This document shows positions 1 through 7,090 of a DNA stretch of 54,325 bases, in pieces (position 1 is the first letter of the stretch; every line of letters begins with the position of its first letter). This DNA comes from Mariprofundaceae bacterium (GTDB lineage: Bacteria > Pseudomonadota > Zetaproteobacteria > Mariprofundales > Mariprofundaceae). Where the stretch lies: the NCBI GenBank assembly GCA_015488115.1, contig WFOK01000023.1, forward strand, positions 1 through 54,325, in the 5' to 3' direction. Made by a program: the position numbers and the translations under genes. The notes beneath the pieces are model-generated. The model saw only the letters and a program-made list of their open reading frames with translations. It was not told the DNA's origin and did not search any database.

Positions 1-7
1 GCAACCA
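1..7 (+). tRNA. possible 3' tail of a tRNA (partial)
   Basis: The window opens with GCAACCA, which fits the end of a tRNA acceptor arm plus CCA; initiator tRNA-Met of enterics ends this way. It is followed within 11 bases by a plus-strand hairpin with a T run. Only seven bases are visible, so this is a guess from the CCA tail and the terminator that follows. Confidence 0.25.
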
Positions 8-17
8 AATTTATCAA

Positions 18-50
18 GGGCTTACGGCATCACACCGTGAGCCCTTTTTT
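18..50 (+). terminator. rho-independent terminator, plus strand
   Basis: A 10-bp stem (GGGCTTACGG at 18-27 pairing with CCGTGAGCCC at 35-44, one G-T wobble) is followed directly by six T at 45-50. The orientation fits a transcript entering from the left of the window, perhaps the tRNA suggested at 1-7. The stop codon of mogA (22-24) lies inside the stem. Read on the minus strand the hairpin lacks a good U run, so it may end the Mo-cofactor operon only weakly. Confidence 0.65.
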
Positions 51-600
51 CATCTCCATTAGTCGCGTGCTTGGGACGGAAAGCCCGACATTGATCCGGA
101 TCTGTTTCGAGGTACGGCCCGCCGATCAAATCAATGCAATAGGGAACCGCCGGGAACACGGCGTTCAGGCAGTCATCAATGGCCGAGGGCTTGCCCGGCA
201 GATTGATGATCAGGCACGCTCCGCGAACCCCCGCCGTCTGCCGCGAGAGGATGGCGGTCGGAACGAACTTCAGCGATTCCTGACGCATCAGCTCGCCGAA
301 GCCGGGAAGCATCTTTTCGCACACCGCCTCGGTGGCCTCGGGCGTGACGTCGCGCGGCGCGGGGCCGGTGCCGCCCGTCGTGACCACGAGGCAGCAGCCG
401 GCCTCGTCCGCCAGCTCACGCAGCACCTGCTCGATGGCGCCCCGCTCGTCGGGAACGAGCCGGGATACGGCCTCCCAAGGCGAGGTCAACACGCGCGCAA
501 ACCACGCGCGCATCGCCGGCCCTCCCAGATCCTCGTATTCGCCGCGGCTTGCGCGGTCGGACACGGTCACGAACCCGATTCTTGCCTTCTCCCCACTCAT
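22..600 (-). CDS. mogA: molybdopterin adenylyltransferase MogA
   Basis: 192-residue protein of the MogA/MoaB family, which adenylylates molybdopterin before MoeA inserts molybdate. The signature TTGGTGPAPRDVTPEAT lies about 80 residues in, and the INLPGKPSA stretch of the family follows near residue 130. I chose the ATG at 600 because it overlaps the moeA stop as ATGA, the pattern used throughout this operon; an upstream in-frame start at 621 would overlap moeA further and adds no conserved residues. It is the last gene of a 14-gene minus-strand run starting at nirB. MogA and MoaB are hard to separate by eye; the C-terminal extension and the moeA neighbour favour MogA. Confidence 0.9.
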   Translation of the reverse strand: MSGEKARIGFVTVSDRASRGEYEDLGGPAMRAWFARVLTSPWEAVSRLVPDERGAIEQVLRELADEAGCCLVVTTGGTGPAPRDVTPEATEAVCEKMLPGFGELMRQESLKFVPTAILSRQTAGVRGACLIINLPGKPSAIDDCLNAVFPAVPYCIDLIGGPYLETDPDQCRAFRPKHATNGDEKRAHGVMP

Positions 601-1835
601 ATCCCTGCCTCCTTCGCCCACGCCATTTCATCCAGAAGCTGAACGGTCACCGTCGCGCCCTCGGGCAGCGCCTCGACCTCCTCGGGAACGACGATGAAGC
701 CGTCCGCCTCGGCCATCGAGCGTAGCACCCCACTGCCCTGCGCGCCCGTGGACTCGGCCACGAACCCGCCGGATGCGTTCCGATGAATGCGCGCGCGGAC
801 GAAGTGCATGCGCCCGGCGCGGTCGCGCAAGGGGTGCGCAAGCCTCGCCTCGACCGTCTGCCGGAACAGGCGCCGGTGACCCATCATGCGCCGCAGGGCC
901 GGGGCGACGAACTGCTCGAAGCAAACCATGCTGGACACCGGGTTCCCCGGCAGTCCGAACACGCATTGCCTCTCCTGCCCCGTGCCGAAAGCCAATGGAT
1001 GACCGGGCCGCATCGCCACGCGCCAGAAGTGCATCGTGATGCCAAGCGATTCCAGCACGGGACGCACGAAGTCGTGATGACCGACGGAAACGCCGCCCGA
1101 GGCAAGCAACACGTCGCTGTTCAGCCCCTCGGCGAGCTTCGCCTTCAGCTCGATGGGATTGTCGCGCGCGATGCCCAGCAACCGCGCCTCGATGCCCAAG
1201 GCCTTGCACTGGGCATACAGCGCGTGGCTGTTGGCATCGGGCACCTTCGTTTCGTCCAGCGGCTCGTCCAGCGCCTCCAGCTCGTCGCCCGTGGCCAGGA
1301 TCGCCACCTCGGGCCGCCCGAACACCGTCGCCTCGCGGCACTTCACCATCGCCAGCAGCGCCAGCACGCCGGGCGTGATGGTCGCGCCGACCTGCACCGC
1401 CGCGCTGCCACGCATCAGGTTCTCGCCCTGCGGGCGGATGTTCGCACCCGGCTTCGGCGCCTTCAGGATGCGCACGCGATGTTCCGCCGGCTCCTCCGTG
1501 TCCTCCACGCGCACCACGGTGTCCGCCCCTGCCGGCACGGGCGCGCCGGTCATGATGCGCGCGGCCTTGCCCGGCAGCACCTTCGCCCGAGGCATGTGCC
1601 CGGCGCGGATGTCATCCACCACGTCCAGCTCGCAGGGGCCATCCCGCAGGTCATCATGGCGCACCGCGTAGCCGTCCATCGCGGAGACGTCGAACGGCGG
1701 GTGGTTCCGGTTTGAAATCACGTCCTCGGCGAGCACGCGCCCCAGACTCTCATGCAGCGGCACGCGCTCCCGGCCCACGGGCCGCACATACTCCAGAATG
1801 CAGGCCTGCGCCTCCGCAACGCTCAGATAACCCAT
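597..1835 (-). CDS. moeA: molybdopterin molybdenumtransferase MoeA
   Basis: 412 residues, the usual MoeA length. MoeA inserts molybdate into adenylylated molybdopterin, releasing AMP and giving active Mo-cofactor. Visible family features are an N-terminal segment with DVSAMDGYAVR, the GAPVPAGADTVVRVED stretch, the GDELEALDEPL segment, and the central ASGGVSVGHHDFV with GLPGNPVS of the MogA-like fold. The ATG at 1835 follows a GAGGAG Shine-Dalgarno eight bases upstream and lies 5 bp after the mobA stop. A longer start at 1868 would run back into mobA. Its 3' end overlaps mogA by 4 bp. Confidence 0.94.
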   Translation of the reverse strand: MGYLSVAEAQACILEYVRPVGRERVPLHESLGRVLAEDVISNRNHPPFDVSAMDGYAVRHDDLRDGPCELDVVDDIRAGHMPRAKVLPGKAARIMTGAPVPAGADTVVRVEDTEEPAEHRVRILKAPKPGANIRPQGENLMRGSAAVQVGATITPGVLALLAMVKCREATVFGRPEVAILATGDELEALDEPLDETKVPDANSHALYAQCKALGIEARLLGIARDNPIELKAKLAEGLNSDVLLASGGVSVGHHDFVRPVLESLGITMHFWRVAMRPGHPLAFGTGQERQCVFGLPGNPVSSMVCFEQFVAPALRRMMGHRRLFRQTVEARLAHPLRDRAGRMHFVRARIHRNASGGFVAESTGAQGSGVLRSMAEADGFIVVPEEVEALPEGATVTVQLLDEMAWAKEAGI

Positions 1836-1840
1836 CCTCT

Positions 1841-2434
1841 TCACTCCTCGAACCTCGCTCTCGCCCACCGCAGCGCATCAGGCGTGTCGATGTCCATCAA
1901 TTCGTGTTCGGTGCCCCGCGACCATTCGGATTCCGGCAGCAGGCAGGCGTCCAGATCGTCCAGCAGTCCCATCATGCTGAACGCACGCTGCTCGATGCAT
2001 CGCTCCACCACTGCCAGGGCATCCCGCGAATAGAACGCAACCAGGGGCTGCGGCACGCCCCGCCACACGGGTGCCACGGCCTGCCGCCCATCGCGTGCAC
2101 GCGCCAGGCGATCGATCAAGGCGCGGGAAACGAATGGCATGTCGCAGGCGAGCACGAACAGCCACGGCGTCTCCGAGCGCGCGAGCGCCGCGGCCACGCC
2201 CGCGATCGGCCCCTCGACCCCCGGCGCATCCCACACCTGGGCGCAATCCACCCCCGCGCGCGGTGTGCGCCCGCCGATGAACACCTCGGCGAACAGCGGA
2301 TGCACGATATCCAGAGCGCGATCCAGCAGGGAGCGGCCGGCCAGCTTCACGTCGGCCTTGTCCCTGCCCATGCGCCGGGATTGGCCGCCACAGAGGACGA
2401 CGGCCGTGGCATTCGGGATGATTGCGCCCCTCAT
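1841..2434 (-). CDS. mobA: molybdenum cofactor guanylyltransferase MobA
   Basis: 197 residues. MobA attaches GMP to Mo-molybdopterin to form the guanine dinucleotide cofactor used by bis-MGD enzymes such as the nitrate reductase encoded in this operon. The nucleotidyltransferase motif LCGGQSRRMGRDKA lies near residues 14-27 and the metal-binding LACDMPF motif near residue 95. The start at 2434 overlaps the mobB stop (ATGA). The open frame extends far upstream of this ATG, but that part is the shadow of mobB. Confidence 0.93.
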   Translation of the reverse strand: MRGAIIPNATAVVLCGGQSRRMGRDKADVKLAGRSLLDRALDIVHPLFAEVFIGGRTPRAGVDCAQVWDAPGVEGPIAGVAAALARSETPWLFVLACDMPFVSRALIDRLARARDGRQAVAPVWRGVPQPLVAFYSRDALAVVERCIEQRAFSMMGLLDDLDACLLPESEWSRGTEHELMDIDTPDALRWARARFEE

Positions 2435-2937
2435 GGCCGCGCCTCTTCCAGCCAGCGGCGGATGAACGCGGCGACGGCTTCGGCATCGTTCAGATCCAGC
2501 ACCGGCACATCGGCCTCCACCGCCAGGTCGTCGGCGGCCACCGCCACGAGGCCGTCGCCCATGAGCGGACGGCGCCCCACCCCCGTTCTCACCACCTCGA
2601 TCTTCGCGCCCGGCATGGACGAAAAGCCCTCCGCCAGCACCAGATCGGCGTCGGGGAAGAAGCGGGCGGCAAGGCTTGCAGGCGAGGGCTGTGGAGGCGT
2701 GGAGCACACGAGCCGCATGTGCGCGGGACCGACGAGCAGAGTGCCGTGCGCGCCAGCCTCGAGGTGCCGCCACGAATCCTTGCCCGGCGCGTCGGGATCG
2801 AAGCCGTGATGGGCATGCTTGATGGTCGCCACGCGCAGGCCGAACGCCACGAGCCCCGGCAGCAGACGCTCGATCAGCGTCGTCTTGCCGCTGCCGGAGG
2901 AGCCGGCGATGGACAGCACGGGCGGGCCCGCCGTCAT
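2431..2937 (-). CDS. mobB: molybdopterin-guanine dinucleotide biosynthesis adaptor MobB
   Basis: 168-residue P-loop GTPase that assists MobA. The Walker A sequence GSSGSGKTTLIERLL is at residues 12-26, followed by the IKHAHHGFDPDAPGKDSWRH segment typical of MobB and the LVLAEGFSS motif near residue 100. The start overlaps moaE by 4 bp and the end overlaps mobA by 4 bp, so translation of the three is probably coupled. Confidence 0.93.
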   Translation of the reverse strand: MTAGPPVLSIAGSSGSGKTTLIERLLPGLVAFGLRVATIKHAHHGFDPDAPGKDSWRHLEAGAHGTLLVGPAHMRLVCSTPPQPSPASLAARFFPDADLVLAEGFSSMPGAKIEVVRTGVGRRPLMGDGLVAVAADDLAVEADVPVLDLNDAEAVAAFIRRWLEEARP

Positions 2938-3356
2938 GGATGGGGTGTGACCCAGCGCTCGCCGGCCGGGGTATCCTCCCGCTTCCAGATGGGCACGCGC
3001 CGCTTGAGCTCGTCGATCAACCAGCGGCAGGCCTCGAACGCCGGCGCGCGGTGTTCGGCGCCGACGATGATCAGCACGATCTGTTCGCCCGGCGTCACGC
3101 GCGCCACGCGATGCACGATGCGCGTCTCAATGATGTCGAACCGCTCCAGGGCCTCGTCCCTCAGCGCGCCGAGCGCCTTGACGGCCATCGGCGCATATTG
3201 CTCGAACGTGATGGCCGCCACCGCCCGCCCCTCGGAGAAGTCGCGGGCGCAACCGAGAAAAGTGGCGATGCCCCCGATGCGGGAGGATGCCTGCCGCAGC
3301 GCCGTCACCTCCGCCTCGATGGAGAAATCCGCTTCCTGCACACGCACCGCGTCCAC
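2934..3356 (-). CDS. moaE: molybdopterin synthase catalytic subunit MoaE
   Basis: 140 residues. MoaE is the large subunit of molybdopterin synthase, converting precursor Z (cPMP) to molybdopterin with sulfur carried on MoaD. Family features are the FLGCARDFSEG stretch near residue 34, the VHRVARVTPGEQIV segment, and the active-site KRRVPIWKRE near residue 118. It starts with GTG one base after the moaD stop (TGA-C-GTG) and overlaps mobB by 4 bp. Confidence 0.93.
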   Translation of the reverse strand: MDAVRVQEADFSIEAEVTALRQASSRIGGIATFLGCARDFSEGRAVAAITFEQYAPMAVKALGALRDEALERFDIIETRIVHRVARVTPGEQIVLIIVGAEHRAPAFEACRWLIDELKRRVPIWKREDTPAGERWVTPHP

Positions 3357-3357
3357 G

Positions 3358-3588
3358 TCAGCCCCCCGAGAACGGCGGCATCAGCGCCACCTCGTCGCCA
3401 TCGTGCACGCGGACGCGCCAATCCCGCACGATGTCGTGATTCACCGCCACCAGCAGTGCCTCCTCGTCCCGACAACCCGCGGCTGTCACGACATCCGCCA
3501 CGTCGGCCACGGCATCCGCGTCCAGCCTGAACTCCCGGCGGCCTGCCCGCTCGGCCACGGCGCCGAACAGCAACACGCGCACGCTCAT
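3358..3588 (-). CDS. moaD: molybdopterin synthase sulfur carrier subunit MoaD
   Basis: 76-residue ubiquitin-like protein ending in PPFSGG. The terminal Gly-Gly is the site that is adenylylated and thiocarboxylated to carry sulfur to MoaE. The start VRVLLFGAVAERAG is typical for the family. The ATG at 3588 overlaps the moaC stop; a longer frame extends upstream only as a shadow of moaC. No MoeB-type activating enzyme is seen in the window, so thiocarboxylation of MoaD must use a protein encoded elsewhere. Confidence 0.92.
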   Translation of the reverse strand: MSVRVLLFGAVAERAGRREFRLDADAVADVADVVTAAGCRDEEALLVAVNHDIVRDWRVRVHDGDEVALMPPFSGG

Positions 3589-4073
3589 CGGGCACTCTCC
3601 CGACGCCAGTCGCCACTCTTGCCGCCCCGCTTCTCCTCGAGGCGGATGTTCGTGAGCGTCATGTCGCGATCCACGGCCTTGCACATGTCGTAGATCGTCA
3701 GCAGCGCGGCCGACGCCGCCGTCAGCGCCTCCATCTCCACGCCCGTGGCCCCGCGACACTTCACGCGCACCGCCACCTTCAGGCCGCTGCCATCCGGCAG
3801 CTCGGAGAAGGCTGCCTCCACGCCGGAGAGCATCAGCGGATGGCACATCGGAATCACCTCCGGGGTCTTCTTGGCCGCCATGACCGCCGCGACATCGGCC
3901 ACGGCCAGCACGTCGCCCTTGGCCACCCGTCCTTCCCGAATGCGCGCAAGCGTTTCGGGTCGCATGCGGATCTCGCCGGTGGCAAGCGCGCATCGCACGC
4001 TCTCGTCCTTGGCCGAGACGTCCACCATGCGCGCCCGTCCCTGCTCGTCGAAATGGCTCAGCCCTGCTTCCAT
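3585..4073 (-). CDS. moaC: cyclic pyranopterin monophosphate synthase MoaC
   Basis: 162 residues. MoaC converts the MoaA product to cyclic pyranopterin monophosphate. Family motifs are IPMCHPL near residue 76, the GVEMEALTA segment, and IYDMCKAVDRDM, with a C-terminal KRGGKSGDW. I chose the ATG at 4073 because GGAGAG lies six bases upstream; an ATG at 4088 is in frame but has no better ribosome site. The gene overlaps the end of modC by 16 bp. Confidence 0.93.
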   Translation of the reverse strand: MEAGLSHFDEQGRARMVDVSAKDESVRCALATGEIRMRPETLARIREGRVAKGDVLAVADVAAVMAAKKTPEVIPMCHPLMLSGVEAAFSELPDGSGLKVAVRVKCRGATGVEMEALTAASAALLTIYDMCKAVDRDMTLTNIRLEEKRGGKSGDWRRESAR

Positions 4074-4747
4074 GCTGTCTCTCCGCATGTCGTTTTCCCC
4101 AATGCCGCACCGTCCGCGGATTCATGGATCAAGCGTCCGTTGCGCATGTGCCAGCGCCAATCGGCGATGGACGCATCGTCCGGGTCGTGGCTCACCAGAA
4201 TGAGCGGCACGCCGAGTCTTTCCCGCATCGCGGCAAGCACCGCCCGCAGACGGGCGCGAACGGCTGGGGCCTGCGCGGACAACGGCTCGTCCAGAAGCAG
4301 CAGGGCCGGCCGGCGATAGAAGGCCCGCGCCAACATCACCCGCTGGGCCTCGCCCCTCGAAAGGGAAGCCGGAACGCGTGTCAGCAGTTCATCCACCTCA
4401 AAGGCCATGCACACCTCACCCAACCAGGCGGTGGACTCGCGCTCCGCACCCAGGCGAATGTTGGCGGCCACATCCAGCCATGGGAGCAGCACCGTCTCGG
4501 CCCAGACGAAGCCCACGCGCCGACGTTCCGGAGGCATGCAGACGCCTCGGTCCGTATCGAGCCAGGTCTCCGTTCCCACGCGAATCAGCCCACGGGCCGG
4601 ATGCAGCCCGGCAAGCGCTCTCAGCAGGGTCGTCTTGCCCGCGCCATTGTCTCCGGTGATGAGCACAATGCCGTTGTCAAAGCATGCCGTCGCCTCCAGA
4701 CGCAGTCCGTTTTCGCCGCCATGCGCATGCATTCGCAGTTCGTTCAT
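4058..4747 (-). CDS. modC: molybdate ABC transporter ATP-binding protein ModC, short form
   Basis: 229-residue ABC ATPase energising molybdate import. Walker A is GDNGAGKTTLL (about residues 32-42), the signature is LSRGEAQRVMLARA, Walker B is ALLLLDEPLS, and the H-loop is VSHD. Typical ModC proteins run to about 350 residues with a C-terminal molybdate-binding TOBE/MOP domain; this one stops soon after the H-loop and lacks it. The next gene (moaC) overlaps its end in another frame, so the short form appears native rather than a sequencing break. The start overlaps the modB stop as ATGA. Confidence 0.88.
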   Translation of the reverse strand: MNELRMHAHGGENGLRLEATACFDNGIVLITGDNGAGKTTLLRALAGLHPARGLIRVGTETWLDTDRGVCMPPERRRVGFVWAETVLLPWLDVAANIRLGAERESTAWLGEVCMAFEVDELLTRVPASLSRGEAQRVMLARAFYRRPALLLLDEPLSAQAPAVRARLRAVLAAMRERLGVPLILVSHDPDDASIADWRWHMRNGRLIHESADGAALGKTTCGETAWKQG

Positions 4748-5412
4748 GGCCGCACATCCGCCATCATTGCGGGCGAGCGCCGATAAACCAGCGACAGCAC
4801 CAGCACCGACACGCCCAGCAACATCAGCGCCAACATCGCCGCATCCCGGTCGTTCCCCATCTCGACGAACTCGAAGAGCGCAATGCTCGCCACCCGCGTC
4901 TCTCCGGGAATGGAGCCCCCGACCATCAGGATCGCCCCGAACTCGCCCATCGTGTGCGCGAACACCAGGCCCGCAGCCACGAGCATGCCCTGCCGCGACG
5001 CCGGCAATACGACGCGGCGCAGCAGGGTAGCCCCTTGCAAGCCCTGCATGCGGCCCAGCTCCAGCCACGGCCCGGGCAGGGCGCGATACGCCTGCAGCAT
5101 CGGCTGCACCGCGAACGGCAGGCTGTAAAGCAGGGAGGCCACCACCATGCCGGAAAAGGAGAAAGCGAGCGACGCGTCGAACAAGGCCTGCCACGCCCGC
5201 CCCAGCAATCCCGCAGGCGCGGTCAGCAGCAGCACGTAGTAGCCCAGCACCGTGGGCGGCAGCACCAGCGGAAGCGCGATCATCACCTCCAGCATCGCCC
5301 GTCCGCGAAAACGCCTGCGGGCCAGCAGCCATGCCAGCGGAACTCCGACCATCAGCAGCAATACCGTCGTCACCGCCGCCAGTTTCAGCGAAATCCACAT
5401 CGCAGCCATCAT
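4744..5412 (-). CDS. modB: molybdate ABC transporter permease ModB
   Basis: 222-residue inner-membrane permease with about five hydrophobic segments. The transmembrane-domain signature ALPLVLPPTVLGYYVL lies near residues 45-60 and the EAA-loop-like ELGRMQGLQGATLLRRVVLP near 136-155, which contacts ModC. The start overlaps the modA stop and the end overlaps the modC start, each by 4 bp. Confidence 0.93.
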   Translation of the reverse strand: MMAAMWISLKLAAVTTVLLLMVGVPLAWLLARRRFRGRAMLEVMIALPLVLPPTVLGYYVLLLTAPAGLLGRAWQALFDASLAFSFSGMVVASLLYSLPFAVQPMLQAYRALPGPWLELGRMQGLQGATLLRRVVLPASRQGMLVAAGLVFAHTMGEFGAILMVGGSIPGETRVASIALFEFVEMGNDRDAAMLALMLLGVSVLVLSLVYRRSPAMMADVRP

Positions 5413-6065
5413 CGGGCATCCTCCGCCAGACGGGCGCCGAGCGCCGCCACGGCGGGCGCATCGGAGAGATTCACGAGGGTATAGTGCACCTCAGCCAGAT
5501 GCGGCCCCTCGCAATCCACGGAAACGAAACCGCCAGCAACCAGTCCATGTTCGACCATCAGGCGCGCCTGAAGGGCATTGCGCGCATAGACGAGTCTCGG
5601 CCGTAGCCGAGGCCATGCTCCCAGCCGCGCCAAGGCGTCACGCGCAGATGCCCCCATCGGCGCCACGCGGGGGTCGGCAATCGCAATGCGCCCGGGCCGG
5701 GCCGCCAGCGCCTCGCGCACGTCGGTCGCCACTTCATTGCCTAGGCGCAAACCCACGCAGCCGCGCGCAATGCGGCGAACCGGCCGATGCAATCGTCGGG
5801 CCAGGCGGGCATCGGCGGAGATGAACAGGTCAAACGGCGCACCTCGCCGAATCTGCTCATACAGCCGGCCACTCGAACCCACGACCCAGCGCACGCGTTC
5901 ATGACGCTCTTGCTCAAAACCCGAGGCCCGCGCCCGGGCTTCGGGATAAAAACTTGATGCGACGGCCACGGTGATCGTCCCTGCCGTCCCGGCATGACCG
6001 GCGGCTGGCCATGCCAGCCACAAGGCCAGGAATCCGATGCCAGCACGCTTCACCCATCGCGCCAC
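5409..6065 (-). CDS. modA: molybdate ABC transporter substrate-binding protein ModA
   Basis: About 218 residues with a signal peptide (basic ARWVKR, hydrophobic core, cleavage after AGHA). This is the periplasmic molybdate-binding protein feeding ModBC. Visible features are AVASSFYPEARA, the GSSGRLYEQIRRGAPFDLFISAD ligand-binding region and IAIADPRVAPMG. There is no ATG in a suitable place. I prefer GTG at 6065, with GGTGG six bases upstream and 2 bp after the moaA stop; GTG at 6053 and TTG at 6071 are alternatives. The sequence is somewhat divergent from classical ModA. Confidence 0.85.
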   Translation of the reverse strand: MARWVKRAGIGFLALWLAWPAAGHAGTAGTITVAVASSFYPEARARASGFEQERHERVRWVVGSSGRLYEQIRRGAPFDLFISADARLARRLHRPVRRIARGCVGLRLGNEVATDVREALAARPGRIAIADPRVAPMGASARDALARLGAWPRLRPRLVYARNALQARLMVEHGLVAGGFVSVDCEGPHLAEVHYTLVNLSDAPAVAALGARLAEDAR

Positions 6066-6067
6066 GT

Positions 6068-7090
6068 TCAACCACCGATCTGAATCATCGAGCGCTTTTC
6101 CGCCCCGGCATCGAACTCGTAGATGCCGATTTCGGGCTTGATGAGCGCCGCGCGCAGAAACACGGCCCGAATCTCGTCGTCCGTACATCCTCCGCGAAGC
6201 AGATCGCGCAGGTTCAGCTGCCCATCGGCGGGCAGGCAGGAGCGCAGGCCGCCGTCGGCGGTGAGACGCAGGCGATTGCATCCCTCGCAGAACCGCGCCG
6301 ACATCGGCGTGATGAACCCCACCATGCCGCCATTCCGCATGGCCCAGTAACGCGCCACGTCCTGGCTGCCCGCCAACGGGCGCTTGCCGGCCAGACGCAT
6401 CCGCACCTCGTCCCGGCGCAGCAATTGATCGATGCCCAGATAACGTCGGTTCCAATCCAGCCCTCGCTTCATCGGCATCAGTTCGATGAAACGCAAGGTC
6501 AGACCCTCGCGAGCGGCGAAGTCCATGAGCGCGGGCGCCTCGTCGTCATTGACGCCGCGCATCAGCACGCAGTTGATCTTGATCGGCTCAAGCCCCACGC
6601 GCCGCGCCGCCTCGATGCCGCGCAGCACCCCGGACAGTTCACCGCCCGTCAATCGCTGGAAGCGCAGGGAGTTCAGGCTGTCCAGACTCACGTTGACGCG
6701 CATCAGACCAGCATCCGCCAATGCCCTGGCATGGCGCGCGAGCAAGGCGCCGTTGGTGGTCATGGCCAGATCCCGAATGCGCCCCAACCCGACCAGCATG
6801 CCGACCAGCCGCGGAAGGTCGCGCCGCACCAGGGGCTCGCCGCCGGTGAGACGTATTTTCGTCACGCCCAACTCCGTCGCCACGCGGGCAATGCGAGCGA
6901 TTTCCTCGAAACTCAACAATCGCTCGCGGGCCTCGCTCCTCCAGTCTCCGGCCGACGGCCGGCAATAATCGCAACGCATGTTGCAGCGATCGGTCACGGA
7001 AATGCGCATGTAGCTCTGCCTGCGGCCAAAGCGATCCACCAGCCCCGGAGTCGGCGGACGGGAAAAGAAGCGAATGGGCGCCACCCTCAT
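6068..7090 (-). CDS. moaA: GTP 3',8-cyclase MoaA
   Basis: 340-residue radical SAM enzyme for the first step of Mo-cofactor synthesis from GTP. The N-terminal cluster motif is CNMRCDYC (about residues 36-43), the LTGGEPLVRRDL segment follows, and the C-terminal cluster is FCEGCNRLRLTADGGLRSCL. The protein ends in Gly-Gly, as MoaA does. The start at 7090 overlaps the nasA stop by 4 bp. Its place directly after the nitrate reductase gene ties cofactor supply to its main consumer. Confidence 0.94.
   Translation of the reverse strand: MRVAPIRFFSRPPTPGLVDRFGRRQSYMRISVTDRCNMRCDYCRPSAGDWRSEARERLLSFEEIARIARVATELGVTKIRLTGGEPLVRRDLPRLVGMLVGLGRIRDLAMTTNGALLARHARALADAGLMRVNVSLDSLNSLRFQRLTGGELSGVLRGIEAARRVGLEPIKINCVLMRGVNDDEAPALMDFAAREGLTLRFIELMPMKRGLDWNRRYLGIDQLLRRDEVRMRLAGKRPLAGSQDVARYWAMRNGGMVGFITPMSARFCEGCNRLRLTADGGLRSCLPADGQLNLRDLLRGGCTDDEIRAVFLRAALIKPEIGIYEFDAGAEKRSMIQIGG

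Noticed and set aside
4748-5461. modC read as a long fusion reaching into modB and modA
   Set aside because: The frame is open upstream by chance; the true start at 4747 overlaps the modB stop, and the upstream part has no conserved sequence.
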